The position numbers and the translations under genes were made by a program. 49,585 bases of DNA from Pyxidicoccus fallax (GTDB lineage: Bacteria > Myxococcota > Myxococcia > Myxococcales > Myxococcaceae), in the NCBI RefSeq assembly GCF_012933655.1, contig NZ_JABBJJ010000051.1, positions 1 to 49,585 on the forward strand. Direction: 5' to 3'. The notes beneath the pieces are model-generated. The model saw nothing but the letters and a program-made list of their open reading frames with translations. It did not search any database and was not told where the DNA came from. Positions 17,344-26,472 of the stretch are shown piece by piece. The first letter of the stretch is position 1. The number at the start of each line of letters is the position of its first letter.

Positions 17344-18542
17344 TACAGCGCGGGCACCGTCCACCCCCGCGGGTAGATGAGGTAGGTGGTGCCGCCAGAG
17401 TGCCGCAGCCACAGCGGCTCCAGCTCCGAGCGGAGATAGGTGCGCCGCACGTTGGCGTTGCTGGAGCCCGCCGGGTCGTTCACCACGGCGTTGCCCGCCG
17501 CATCGAAGCCCACCAGCACGATGAGGTGCCCGGCGACGGAAGGAAGGGGCGCGCCCGTCAGGTCCCCCTTGCCCCACGCGACGCTGAGGATGACCGGAAC
17601 CCCGGCGGAGACCCACGCCTCCAGCTGGGCGAAGCTGGTGAAGCGCGCCACGTGCGCCTGGAAGCCCTGGGCCGCCGCGTAGGCCGTGTTGAAGGGCCAG
17701 TTGCCGTGCCCGCGGTAGTACCAGTCATGGACGCCACTGACAGCGGCCCGCACGCCCGGCTCGCAGGCGCTGGTGTCTCCCGCCCAGTACTTGAGCACCA
17801 TGGCCGTGGACGTGGGGCTGCACCAGACCTCGCCGCCGTCCGGATACACCATCTGCGAGCACGCCGGCACCGCGAGCACCTGGTTCCAGCGGGCCGGGTC
17901 ACCGGGCGGGACGCTCGGGTTCTTCTCTGGCGAGGAGGAGACGGTGACGGCGCTCGCGCTCAGCGTGGGTGTGGCCACACCGTCCGCGCTGAACAGGCGC
18001 ACCTTCACCTGCCACGCCGTCGCCGCCTGCTTCGCGGTGACGAGCAGCGTGTCGATGGCCACCTGCGCCACCGTGTCCGCCTGCGAGCCCACCGAGTGGC
18101 GCCGCACGGTGGCGAAGTCGGAAGCCCACACGCCCAGGCTGTACCACTTCGTCCAGGTGCCGTTGACCTGCACGCGCAGCAGCGTCTCCACCCAGGTGCC
18201 CGCGGGCGTGCTGGCCTCCCAGGAGGCAATGGCCTCGCGGAAGCCGAAGGCGCTGGTGACGATGGGGCCGGTGGCCTCGCCCTGGAAGAACGTGCCGCCG
18301 TTGTAGTAGGTGCCCCCCGCGTAGCCGCCCGGCCCGTACGGGTCCGTGCCCGGCCAGGCCTGACCCGGCAGCAGCACCAGCGAGCCGTCCGCCGCGCGGG
18401 CCACGCCACTGAGCTGCCAGGGCGTGAAGTCTCCCCGGCCCGCCACCCAGCGGGTGGAGGCGCTCTGGCCCGCCAGGGCCGCCGCCGGTGCGAGTGCGAG
18501 AATCGTGAGCAGCGCGAGTACGGCCGTGACGGGCTTCCTCAT
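17343..18542 (-). CDS. Secreted C39-like (papain-fold) peptidase
   Basis: 399 residues from the ATG at 18542, where a clean signal peptide begins (VTAVLALLTILALAPAAALA, cleavage near 24). Residues about 30-200 are beta-rich with 'WVETLLRVQVNGTWTKWYSL', a carbohydrate- or surface-binding type region. Residues about 215-390 are a Peptidase_C39_2 domain: 'VYPDGGEVWCSPTSTAMVL' with Cys241, 'VAGHLIVLVGF' with His339 and 'AVVNDPAGS' with Asp356, so the triad is complete. It probably cleaves peptides outside the cell. The frame continues upstream to 18923 but that part has no RBS and no protein-like character. It is the first gene of a two-gene unit with DUF72. Confidence 0.9.
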   Translation of the reverse strand: MRKPVTAVLALLTILALAPAAALAGQSASTRWVAGRGDFTPWQLSGVARAADGSLVLLPGQAWPGTDPYGPGGYAGGTYYNGGTFFQGEATGPIVTSAFGFREAIASWEASTPAGTWVETLLRVQVNGTWTKWYSLGVWASDFATVRRHSVGSQADTVAQVAIDTLLVTAKQAATAWQVKVRLFSADGVATPTLSASAVTVSSSPEKNPSVPPGDPARWNQVLAVPACSQMVYPDGGEVWCSPTSTAMVLKYWAGDTSACEPGVRAAVSGVHDWYYRGHGNWPFNTAYAAAQGFQAHVARFTSFAQLEAWVSAGVPVILSVAWGKGDLTGAPLPSVAGHLIVLVGFDAAGNAVVNDPAGSSNANVRRTYLRSELEPLWLRHSGGTTYLIYPRGWTVPAL

Positions 18543-18680
18543 ACGGTGCGTGCCTCCAGGGGGAGAGTCACCCCCAGCGTACCCACCCCGCGTGCGGGGC
18601 CAGCGCTGAATGATGGCGTTCGTCCACTGGCGCGCACGGCGACAGGGTGGGGGCATCCGGTGACTGCTAGGATGGGCAGC

Positions 18681-19115
18681 ATGGAAGTTCGCCGGCTCCT
18701 GCTTGACGAGATGGACGCGGCAGCACGGGTCCACCGCATGACCTTCGACCAGCGGCTGCCCTGGCTTTCGGGCCTCCACACGCCAGCCGAAGACCGTGCC
18801 TTCTTCCGCGAGCATGTCTTCAGCCACTGTGAGGTCTGGGGCGCCTTCCAGGGCGAACTGCTGGGCTTCATCGCCTTTCGTTCCGGATGGCTCGACCAAC
18901 TCTATGTCTTGCCTGCCCATCAAGGCAGCGGCATCGGGTCAACGCTGCTCGGCATCGCCACACAACGGCATCCACGACTTCAGCTCTGGACCTTCCAGCG
19001 CAACGAGGGTGCGCGCGCCTTCTACGAGCGCCATGGCTTCGTCGCCGTCCGGTTCACGGACGGCTCCGAGAACGACGAGAAGGAGCCGGACGTGCTCTAC
19101 GCGTGGCGACGGTAG
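18681..19115 (+). CDS. GNAT family N-acetyltransferase
   Basis: 144 residues from the ATG at 18681, which has an AGGATGGG element five bases upstream; an ATG nine bases earlier (18672) is the alternative. The GNAT fold is clear: 'GELLGFIAFRSGWLDQLYVL' (beta4), 'PAHQGSGIGSTLLGIA' with the acetyl-CoA loop Q/RxxGxG/A (motif A), and 'LWTFQRNEGARAFYERHGF' (motif B, residues about 105-123). The acceptor is unknown; the length is that of a single-domain enzyme. It is divergent from the C39-like peptidase and stands alone, with the lipoprotein gene 69 bases downstream on the same strand. Confidence 0.92.
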   Translation: MEVRRLLLDEMDAAARVHRMTFDQRLPWLSGLHTPAEDRAFFREHVFSHCEVWGAFQGELLGFIAFRSGWLDQLYVLPAHQGSGIGSTLLGIATQRHPRLQLWTFQRNEGARAFYERHGFVAVRFTDGSENDEKEPDVLYAWRR

Positions 19116-19184
19116 GGCTTTCAAGCAATCATCATCTCAGGTGCTAGAACACCGGAAAATCCTTCCCTCATGACAGGAGCAGGA

Positions 19185-19757
19185 ATGCGCCATCATCTCA
19201 CAATGGCCTTGTCCGTATTGCTTGGCGCGGGCTGCGCGGGCAACCGTGGCAACACCTTCTCGGATGCCGACAGCCACTATCGTTTCGCGGAGCACCCGGA
19301 GCAGGGCCTGGTCATCGTCTCCACCCGCTTCTCCACCGACTGCAAGGAGGGCGAGAACCCTTCCGCGACCCTCAAGTTCGAGGACTCCGTCTACATGCAC
19401 CAGAGCATGGGTGAGATTCCCGTGAACGACCTGCACCGCCCGCCTGACTTCCAGGCGCCTTCCGGCCACTTCACCGTGAAGGCGCTCTACGAGGGCACGT
19501 ACCAGTTCCGGCGTCTGAGCATCGGGCACATCACTCCCATCAACAAGGAGACGCGCACCCCGTTCGAGGTCGAGCCAGGCAAGGCCGTCTACCTGGGAGA
19601 AATCCACGTCAAGCTCGCCAACTGCGGTCCCTTCCCCACCATCACCACCGTGGTCACCGACCAGTGGGAGCGGGACCGCAAGCTCTTCGAGCAGAAGATG
19701 AAGAACGTCCCCGCGAAAGAGGTCGTCAAACGGCTGGCCTTCACCCAGTCGCGATGA
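19185..19757 (+). CDS. Lipoprotein of unknown function
   Basis: 190 residues from the ATG at 19185, selected over 19170 because AGGAGCAGGA lies immediately before it. A short signal sequence ends in a lipobox LGAGC (Cys17), so the protein is likely lipid-anchored. The mature part is small and beta-rich: 'HPEQGLVIVSTRFSTDC' near the start, 'SVYMHQSMGEIPVNDLHRPP' (residues about 70-90), 'GTYQFRRLSIGHI' and 'VEPGKAVYLGEIHVKLANC', the style of a surface Ig-like fold with one Cys pair. The C-terminus is helical (RDRKLFEQKMKNVPAKEVV). No family is recognised. Similar proteins occur in myxobacterial genomes as orphan lipoproteins. Confidence 0.82.
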   Translation: MRHHLTMALSVLLGAGCAGNRGNTFSDADSHYRFAEHPEQGLVIVSTRFSTDCKEGENPSATLKFEDSVYMHQSMGEIPVNDLHRPPDFQAPSGHFTVKALYEGTYQFRRLSIGHITPINKETRTPFEVEPGKAVYLGEIHVKLANCGPFPTITTVVTDQWERDRKLFEQKMKNVPAKEVVKRLAFTQSR

Positions 19758-19900
19758 TGGGTCCGGCAGCGGTTCGGGCCACGGTGCATCCGTCGTGGCC
19801 CCCTTGCTTCCGGCCAACGCCTTGATTTCACCCCGGGTCCTTCCTCCGCCCTGCTCCGTTTCGTCGCTCTCACGGCTATGCTCGGGCGGCCCAGGCCCTC

Positions 19901-22900
19901 ATGCATCTCCGGTCGTCCATCATCGCCCTCCTGCTCGCACTGGCCGCTTCGCTGCGCCCCTGCGACGCGGCGGCCGCGTCCCTCAGCCCCTACGCCTACA
20001 CCCAGCACTCGGTGAACGAAGGCGCGCCCGCCGACATCTGGACGCTGGAGCAGTCCCCCACGGGATACCTGTGGCTCGGCACCGGCATGGGCCTCTATCG
20101 GTTCGACGGCGTTCGCTTCGACCGCTACCCGCTGCGGGAGGGCCAGCGGTTGCTCTCCTCCAACATCAACGCGCTGAAGGTGCTGCCCAACGGCGACATC
20201 TGGCTGGGTTTCTTCGCCGGAGGCACGGCGCTCCTGCGAGATGGCCGCGTCACCGTCTTCGGTCCCCGCGAGGGGATGCCCTCCGGCCGGGTGCTGAGGT
20301 TCGCCAGCACCCCGGATGGTGCGCTCTGGGCCGCCGCCGCGGGCGGGTTGGCCCGGTATGAGGCGGGGCAATGGCAGGTCGTGGGCCGGGCATGGGGCTA
20401 CGACGACGGCGCCGCGGAATACGTCTACGTCGATCGGCGCGGCGTGCTCTGGGTCTGCACGCAACGCCGGCTGGTCTTCCTCCGTCCGGGGGAGCGGCGG
20501 TTCCAGGAGACGGGTGAAGCCATCTCCCGGGATGCCGTGCTCGCCGAGGGCCCCGATGGCCGGCTCTGGCTGAGCGAGGCTCTCCAGGGGACGCGTCCCC
20601 TGCCGGACCATGCCCGAGCCGTCTCGCCGGGCATCGCGTCTGTTTCTTCCGTAGCTCCGCCGACGCCTGGCGCGGCTTCGACGGCGGGCGCGCCGTCCTT
20701 CGCACGGGCCAAGCAGATGCTGTTCGCCCGCGACGGCAGCCTCTGGCTCACCATCTGGGGTGCCGGCATCTGGCGACTGCCCTCCCCGGCCAGCATTCCG
20801 ACCGGACGCAGCCTGCGCCCCTCGGACCCACTGGAGAAGTTCGAGCAGCCCGATGGCCTGGCCTCACCGGTGGTGGTGCCGGTGATAGAGGACACCGAGG
20901 GCACCGTGTGGGTGGGCACGAACGCCGGGCTGGCGGGTTTCCAGAGGAAGCGCTTCCAGGACATCCCCGAGCTGTCATCGGCGTCTCAAGGGGGCTTCTC
21001 GCTCGCGGTCCTGGACACCCGGGTGATGGCGGGCAATTCGCGGATGGCGCTGGTGGTGGACCCTCACGCCCCCCCTCGCGCCTACGACGGTCCGGTGCCG
21101 ACCCGCACGGCCATCTACGCCGCCGATGGCGCGCTGTGGTGGTTCAAGGGACGGGAGGTGTTCCGGCGCGCGGGCGATACGCCGCGGAAGTTCGACCTCC
21201 CCATCGGCACCATCGAGTCGCATGTGCTGGCCTTCACACCGAACGGCGCGGACGGCATGTGGCTGTCCATCGTCGGCCGTGGGCTCTTCGTCGCCACACC
21301 GGAGGGCATCCAGCCCGAAAGGCGGTTTGGCGACAGCCCCGCCCCCAACGCCATGGCGCTCGGTCCCGGCAACGAGGTCTGGCTGGCGTTCGAGGACGAG
21401 GTGGTCCGGTGGTCCAACGGCCATCCGACCCGATACGGCGCGAGCAATGGGCTGGCGATTGGCCGCGCCACCACGATTCACGCGACCGACAAGAACCTGT
21501 TGGTCGCAGGCGAAAGCGGGGTCGCGCGTTTCGACGGCCGGCGCTTCGCGACGATTCTGGAGAGCCGGAACCCCGCCTTTGGTTTCATCACCGGCATCGT
21601 CGATTCGCCGGACGGGGACCTGTGGATGAACGGCGGGCGGGGCGTGGTCCAGGTGAAGGCCGGTGACATCGAAAAGCTGTTCTCTCAGGTCGAGGGTGAG
21701 CTGAACTACCGCCTGCTCGACTGGCGCGACGGGCTGCCCGGCATCGCCATGCAGGCGGGCCTGGTCCCCACGGCGGTGAGGGACCAGCGCGGCCGGTTGT
21801 GGTTCGCGACGAACCGCGGTGTCGCGTGGCTGGACCCGACCACGTTGCTCAAGAACGAGCGCCCACCCCGAACCGAAATCCAAAGCCTGCGGGCCGGAGA
21901 CCGGACCTATCTCGCCGGTGACGAGCTGCAGCTGCCGGAAGGCCCCCTCAGCGTCACGCTGCGCTACACCGCGGTCACGCTCGCGGCGGCGGACCGGGCA
22001 CGCTTCCGCTACCGGCTGGAGGGCGTGGACGACGCGTGGCACGACGGCGGCTCGCGGCGCGAGGCGACCTACGCCAACCTCACCCACGGCCGTTATCGCT
22101 TCCGCGTGGTCTCCTCCAACGGTGACGGCGTGTGGGACGAGACCGGCGCCACGCTGGACTTCACCATCGAGCCCACCCTGGTCCAGACGAAGGCCTTCGC
22201 CGTGGCCTGCGTGGTCGCGCTGTTGGCCATGGTCTGGACCGCGTACCGGATGCGGGCCCGCGCCATCGAAAACCAGGTCAAGGTGCGGCTGGAAGAGCGC
22301 CACCGCGAGCGGGAGCGGATTGCCCGGGAGCTGCACGACACGCTGCTCCAGGGCGTGCAGGGCATGGTGCTCCAGTTCGACAGCGTGTCCAGGCGCATCG
22401 TCGACCCCGAGCTCACCCAGACGATGGAGCGCGCCATCGTGAAGGCCGAGGCCCTGATGGCCGCCGCGCGCGACCGGGTCTCCGATTTGCGCGCGACGGA
22501 CGGGCCGCTCGGCACGGCGCTCGCTCGCGCGGCGCGGGAACTGACGGACGGGAATCTCCCCGTCGACGTCTCCATCACCGGCGACGAACGGCCGCTGCGC
22601 GCCGCCGCCCGCGACGAGCTGCTCATGATTGCCCGGGAGGCGATGGCCAACGCGATACACCATGCGAAGGCCCGGTCCATCGCCGTGTCCCTGGCCTATG
22701 GCGAGCAGCGTTTGAGCCTGTGCGTGGAGGATGACGGCCTGGGCCTGGACCCCGTCTATGCCAACCACCACGGCAAGCCGGGCCGCTACGGCATCAAGGG
22801 CATGTTCGAACGCGCCGAGCGCCTGGGAGGCGCCCTGCGCATCCGTAGTGCGCCGGAGGGTGGCACGACGATGGAAGTGTGGCTCCCCGGGACAGCCGCC

Positions 22901-22969
22901 TACGCGGAGCCTCCTTCCGGACGGATGCACCGGTGGCTGAAGCGGCTCAAGGCCACCCGGCCTGAATGA
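19901..22969 (+). CDS. Beta-propeller sensor histidine kinase (Reg_prop, Y_Y_Y, HisKA_3)
   Basis: 1022 residues. Signal peptide (IIALLLALAASLRPCDAAAA), then about 650 residues of two-component regulator propeller blades with the recurring GYLWLGT, GVLWVCT, GSLWLTIWG, GTVWVGTNAGL and GRLWFATNRGV motifs. A Y_Y_Y domain follows (FRYRLEGVDDAWHDGG, about 705-760), then one membrane helix (about 766-783), HisKA_3 dimerisation with the phosphate acceptor His812 in RIARELHDTLLQ, and HATPase_c with 'AMANAIHHAKA' and EDDGLGL near 942. This is the NarL-type partner class: it phosphorylates a LuxR-family regulator in response to an outside ligand, often a sugar. No regulator gene lies next to it, so its partner is elsewhere. 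Confidence 0.95.
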   Translation: MHLRSSIIALLLALAASLRPCDAAAASLSPYAYTQHSVNEGAPADIWTLEQSPTGYLWLGTGMGLYRFDGVRFDRYPLREGQRLLSSNINALKVLPNGDIWLGFFAGGTALLRDGRVTVFGPREGMPSGRVLRFASTPDGALWAAAAGGLARYEAGQWQVVGRAWGYDDGAAEYVYVDRRGVLWVCTQRRLVFLRPGERRFQETGEAISRDAVLAEGPDGRLWLSEALQGTRPLPDHARAVSPGIASVSSVAPPTPGAASTAGAPSFARAKQMLFARDGSLWLTIWGAGIWRLPSPASIPTGRSLRPSDPLEKFEQPDGLASPVVVPVIEDTEGTVWVGTNAGLAGFQRKRFQDIPELSSASQGGFSLAVLDTRVMAGNSRMALVVDPHAPPRAYDGPVPTRTAIYAADGALWWFKGREVFRRAGDTPRKFDLPIGTIESHVLAFTPNGADGMWLSIVGRGLFVATPEGIQPERRFGDSPAPNAMALGPGNEVWLAFEDEVVRWSNGHPTRYGASNGLAIGRATTIHATDKNLLVAGESGVARFDGRRFATILESRNPAFGFITGIVDSPDGDLWMNGGRGVVQVKAGDIEKLFSQVEGELNYRLLDWRDGLPGIAMQAGLVPTAVRDQRGRLWFATNRGVAWLDPTTLLKNERPPRTEIQSLRAGDRTYLAGDELQLPEGPLSVTLRYTAVTLAAADRARFRYRLEGVDDAWHDGGSRREATYANLTHGRYRFRVVSSNGDGVWDETGATLDFTIEPTLVQTKAFAVACVVALLAMVWTAYRMRARAIENQVKVRLEERHRERERIARELHDTLLQGVQGMVLQFDSVSRRIVDPELTQTMERAIVKAEALMAAARDRVSDLRATDGPLGTALARAARELTDGNLPVDVSITGDERPLRAAARDELLMIAREAMANAIHHAKARSIAVSLAYGEQRLSLCVEDDGLGLDPVYANHHGKPGRYGIKGMFERAERLGGALRIRSAPEGGTTMEVWLPGTAAYAEPPSGRMHRWLKRLKATRPE

Positions 22970-22978
22970 CCCGCACCG

Positions 22979-22991
22979 CCGCTCAGAGCGG
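22979..22991. terminator. Short hairpin between convergent genes
   Basis: Five-base arms CCGCT and AGCGG with a three-base loop lie ten bases after the histidine kinase stop. Weak, but it fits the pattern seen at the other convergent junctions of the window. Confidence 0.35.
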
Positions 22992-23118
22992 GTTCACGGC
23001 GCCCTGCTTGACGAGCCAGGCGCGCGTGACGGGTTGATGGCGAGCGAGATGTCCCCGAGCGCGGCGTGTCTCAGCACGACGCGGCGGAGCTGGCGTCCGT
23101 CCCGCGCCGGCCCCCGCT
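22983..23118 (-). pseudogene. Possible 3' remnant of an unrecognised gene
   Basis: Downstream of the amidohydrolase stop the minus strand reads protein-like in two successive frames: LRRVVLRHAALGDISLAINPSR, then after a small shift AWLVKQGAVNPL and a TGA at 22983. It has the look of the last 40-45 codons of a gene whose front has been lost and which carries a two-base indel. The family is not recognised, so chance cannot be excluded. Confidence 0.3.
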
Positions 23119-24675
23119 TCAGAACATCTCGCGCTGGATTCCCGCGGCCTGGAAGACGTAGTCCCTGGACGCCTCGAGGGTGGAGCGGAGGTGGGGCCAG
23201 TTCACGCCGACCAGGGCGCCCCGCCACTTCCGAATCCTGCCCGCGACGATGACCGTGTCCACGTTGCTGCGCTCCATCAACGTCACCACGGCGCCCGGCA
23301 CGTTGTTGAGCGGGGCCACATTGATGGCATCCGCCCGCAGGAGGACGATGTCGGCCTCCTTGCCCGGAGTCAGCGAGCCGACCTTCTGGGAGAGACGGGC
23401 GACCCGGGCTCCCTCGACCGTGGCGAAGCGGATGACATCGCGGCACGTCAGCAACGCGGGCAGGTTCGTCTCCCCGTTGAGCGCGCGCTCGTTGATGAGC
23501 GCGCGCTGAAGCGTGAGGACGGTCCGCATCTGGGTGAAGAAGTCCGCGGTCATCGTGCACTCGACATCGACGCTGAGCGAGGGCTGGACGCCATGGTCGA
23601 GCGCGGTCTGGATGGGCGGCAGGCCATGCCGCATGGTCATCTCGATGGGGGCGGCAATCGAGAGGGTGGCTCCCGACTCGGCAATCGCCTTCCAGGAGTT
23701 CGCCGAGATGTGGGAGGCATGGATGAACTCGACATCGGGCCCGAGCAGGCCCTCACGCTCGAGCTGCTCCACGAGCGTCCCCTGGCCGATGCTGCCGACG
23801 AGGTGGGACACGATGCCCAGGCCATTCTGGCGCGCGATGGACCAGCAGGTCCGGAAGGCGGGGTCGAACACCTCGCCGCCCATGGCCAGGGTCAGGAGCT
23901 GGTCCTTCGAGGAGAAGTGGCGGCTCTGGAGGCGATGGAGGTCATTCGGGAAGATGCTGCCGGGACCCACGCCCGGTGAGTACACGAAGACCGCGCGACG
24001 GCCCGCATCCTGAAGCCCCCGGATGACGGCATCGGTGTGCTCCGGAGAGTGGCCCACCTGCGACGTGTCGACGACCGTGGTCACCCCGGCGTCCAGCTGG
24101 CTGAGCGAAGAGACGACCTCGGCGATGTAGGCGTCCTGCGGCCGGTAGACCGGGGTGATGGTGGAGTGGACGTAGTCGAGATAGTTCTTCTGGCCGTGCG
24201 GCAGCCCGTCGTTGAACAGCAGGCCGTCCGCCAGGAAGCCCCTCAGCGCGGTCTGGTACTGGTGGTGGTGCGTGTCGACGAAGCCCGGCATGACAATCAT
24301 GCCGGCGGCGTCGATGACCGCCGCCCCCGGAGCGTGCAGGCGGGGCCCGACCGCGACAATCTTCTTGCCTTCGATGAGGACGTCGCCCCGGACGAAGTCC
24401 CCCACCTTCGGGTCCATGCTGAGGACCGCGCCGCCCCGGATGAGGTAGCGCCGATGCGAAGCACCGGTCTCCACGGGCATGTCACGGTCGCTGGCGTCGC
24501 GCTCCCGCGACATCTCCTCCTGCGTGGGAGTGGCCAGCGCGGGCGTGGAAACTGACGAGACCGCCGCGGCTCCGAGGGCCGCGGCCCCTCCGGTGAGGAA
24601 CGCGCGCCGGGAGGAACGCGCCTTCTCCTGCGTGTCGTCATGTACCGAGTGATTTCCACAGAGCCGCTGACACAT
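23119..24675 (-). CDS. Tat-exported amidohydrolase (TRZ/ATZ-like)
   Basis: 518 residues from the ATG at 24675 (a purine-rich GGGGGAAACGAG precedes it). A twin-arginine signal is present: SSRRAFLTGGAAALGAAA (Arg23-Arg24), unusual for this enzyme family. The body is a metal-dependent hydrolase of the cytosine deaminase/chlorohydrolase type: N-terminal beta part, 'MPGFVDTHHHQYQTALRG' with metal ligands His136 and His138, His291 in GIVSHLVG, His319/His322 in FIHASHIS, and Asp370 in SLSVDVECTM, then the terminal 'GKEADIVLLRADAINVAPLN'. It would deaminate or dechlorinate a heterocyclic or guanine-like compound outside the inner membrane; the substrate is unknown. It stands alone, converging on the histidine kinase gene. 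Confidence 0.92.
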   Translation of the reverse strand: MCQRLCGNHSVHDDTQEKARSSRRAFLTGGAAALGAAAVSSVSTPALATPTQEEMSRERDASDRDMPVETGASHRRYLIRGGAVLSMDPKVGDFVRGDVLIEGKKIVAVGPRLHAPGAAVIDAAGMIVMPGFVDTHHHQYQTALRGFLADGLLFNDGLPHGQKNYLDYVHSTITPVYRPQDAYIAEVVSSLSQLDAGVTTVVDTSQVGHSPEHTDAVIRGLQDAGRRAVFVYSPGVGPGSIFPNDLHRLQSRHFSSKDQLLTLAMGGEVFDPAFRTCWSIARQNGLGIVSHLVGSIGQGTLVEQLEREGLLGPDVEFIHASHISANSWKAIAESGATLSIAAPIEMTMRHGLPPIQTALDHGVQPSLSVDVECTMTADFFTQMRTVLTLQRALINERALNGETNLPALLTCRDVIRFATVEGARVARLSQKVGSLTPGKEADIVLLRADAINVAPLNNVPGAVVTLMERSNVDTVIVAGRIRKWRGALVGVNWPHLRSTLEASRDYVFQAAGIQREMF

Positions 24676-24948
24676 GTCTCGTTTCCCCCTCCGGGAGCAC
24701 CGGAGTCCTGAGGTCGTGCCATCTCTCATCGAGGCACTGACGCCCATCGCCATTGGATTATTACAACAATAGCGCATACAAAGCGCGGCGTCGAGCATCT
24801 ACATCGAATAATTCCATGTATCCCCCTGCCGCGGCCGCGACGCAGCGCACCATCTCTGGTGCGCGCCCAGGGAGGTATCGCGGTGAGTGCGAGTCGGGTT
24901 CACGCTGGATGCTGCGGGAGCCCGGGAGACCGGGTTGCCAAGTGCTCC

Positions 24949-26010
24949 TCAGTAGGGAGGCAGCAGCCGCCGGAACCCGTGCCCCAGCACGAGGCCGAGC
25001 ACGAGCAGGTTGCGCGGCAGGAGCGCCGGCCAGAAGAGCGGCAGGGCTCCGGGGGCCACGAGCGCTCCCGGCCCCGAGAACCGCGCCGCGAGCCGGGCCC
25101 CGAGCCGCCGCAACCAACCCACGGAGCGAGGCCACTCGGCGAGGCCCTCGAGCCACCGGGGAGGAATGGCTCCCGCTCCCGTGGTCGCGCCCGCGAGCGC
25201 CCCGACGATGGCGCCCGTGGTGTCGCTGTCGCCGCCGAGCAGGATGACCTCCTCCACCGCCCGCTGGAAGTCCGTGCCGTGCCGCAGCCACGTGTAGAGC
25301 ACCACCGGCACGGTGTGCATCACGTAGCCGCTCACGCCCTCGGCGAGCCCCAGCTCCGCGGCGAACTCCGGCACGCCCGCGCCCCGCTCCCAGGCCGCGC
25401 GCAGCCGCGCGAGCGACTCGCGCAACGTGGGCTCATCGATGCGGGCCTCCCACTCGCGCAGCATCTCCTCCGCGTCCACGCCGCCCCGCCGGGCGCCATG
25501 GGCCGCCGCCAGCGCGACGGCCAGCGCGCCCTGCTCGGCGCGGGCATCCCGATGGGTCATCCGGCTCGACGCCTGGACGAAGGCCTCCAACCGCTCCGGC
25601 TGCTCGGCGAGACACACGCCCAGCAGCGGCGCGCGCATGGCCGGGCCATTGCCCGCGGACACCACCCCGCTGCGGTCCGGCGGGAAGCCGAGCCACAGCC
25701 TCACCGTGGCGCGCAGCGTGGCCCAGCCAATCCCCGCGGGCAGGCCGAGCAGCCAGCCCCGCATCCGCCAGGCGAGGTTCCGCGCGAAGTGCTCGGGGGC
25801 GTCGGACGCGGCGAGCAGGGCCTGGGCCACCATGCAGGCGTGTTCGGTGTCGTCGCTGCCCACGCCGCGGCCGAGGAAGAAGCGGTGGTGCAGGGGCGCC
25901 CCTCCGAACATGCGCAGCGCACGCCGCCGGGACAGTCCCTCGCGAGGCAGCCCGAGCGCGTCTCCCACCACCGTGCCCAGGAGGGCTCCCAGGATGGCGT
26001 CCTGTCTCAT
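24949..26010 (-). CDS. ADP-ribosylglycohydrolase family protein
   Basis: 353 residues from the ATG at 26010 (an upstream in-frame start at 26055 is less likely). The DraG/ARH fold is shown by 'AILGALLGTVVGDALGLPRE' at the start, the metal-binding GSDDTEHA at residues 51-58, and 'LLGGDSDTTGAIVGALAGA' at 258-276 with Asp261 and Asp263. These Asp and Thr residues bind two Mg ions, so the active site is intact. Family members remove ADP-ribose from Arg or other residues, or hydrolyse ADP-ribose derivatives. The last 60 residues are hydrophobic and rich in Leu/Pro (PALLPRNLLVLGLVLGHGF), an unusual tail that might be membrane-associated. No ADP-ribosyltransferase gene lies in the window. Confidence 0.9.
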   Translation of the reverse strand: MRQDAILGALLGTVVGDALGLPREGLSRRRALRMFGGAPLHHRFFLGRGVGSDDTEHACMVAQALLAASDAPEHFARNLAWRMRGWLLGLPAGIGWATLRATVRLWLGFPPDRSGVVSAGNGPAMRAPLLGVCLAEQPERLEAFVQASSRMTHRDARAEQGALAVALAAAHGARRGGVDAEEMLREWEARIDEPTLRESLARLRAAWERGAGVPEFAAELGLAEGVSGYVMHTVPVVLYTWLRHGTDFQRAVEEVILLGGDSDTTGAIVGALAGATTGAGAIPPRWLEGLAEWPRSVGWLRRLGARLAARFSGPGALVAPGALPLFWPALLPRNLLVLGLVLGHGFRRLLPPY

Positions 26011-26472
26011 GTGCCATGCCTCCGCACGCGTCTGGTCCGCCTCCACCCCGTGCAAGGCCCGCGCTCAGGGCCCGCCGCTCGACGAGGCGTCGCGTGGAGC
26101 CTCCAGGAGCCAGGATATCCGAGCCGCTCGGCCGCTCATCGGACACCCTGTCGTCCGAGGCCGGGAAGGCAGGTCGCTCAGAGAGTCGTGCGGGGCCTGG
26201 TACCCGCACTCGGTCCTCCTGGCCTCGCGCGTCGGATTCGGATGGGTACCCGTCGTACGTACCTCTTCCCTCGGGCGGAGCGGAGCCGGAGAAGGAGGGT
26301 CCAGCCCTTGCCGCGACGGCGGAGGAGCCGAAGCAGGAACGCACGTCACGCGTGGGCTGACCGGGCTGCCACGCGGCGTAGAGGCAAGCCGCGGAGGCTG
26401 GCGTACTTGAAGGCCCCCAACGGGGGGGGCGAGTGTGCAGCGCCCGGGGCGCCGGGGCAGAATGGGCGGCGC
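26011..26472. other. 462-base divergent intergenic region
   Basis: Lies between the ADP-ribosylglycohydrolase-like gene (-) and the metzincin-like gene (+). A 114-codon plus-strand frame here (26016-26360) is low-complexity, rich in Ser/Pro/Arg, without RBS or family features, and is not called. Promoters for both genes should lie here; none was clear. Confidence 0.5.

Noticed and set aside
17400..18680. Plus-strand frame running into the GNAT gene
   Set aside because: Antisense shadow of the C39-like gene; only the part from 18681 is a real GNAT protein.
24760..24790. AT-rich patch with a TATT...AATA dyad upstream of the amidohydrolase
   Set aside because: Arms are only four bases and no -35/-10 pair fits; too weak to call.
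26016..26360. 114-codon plus-strand frame in a gap
   Set aside because: Low-complexity Ser/Pro/Arg sequence with no RBS or known family.
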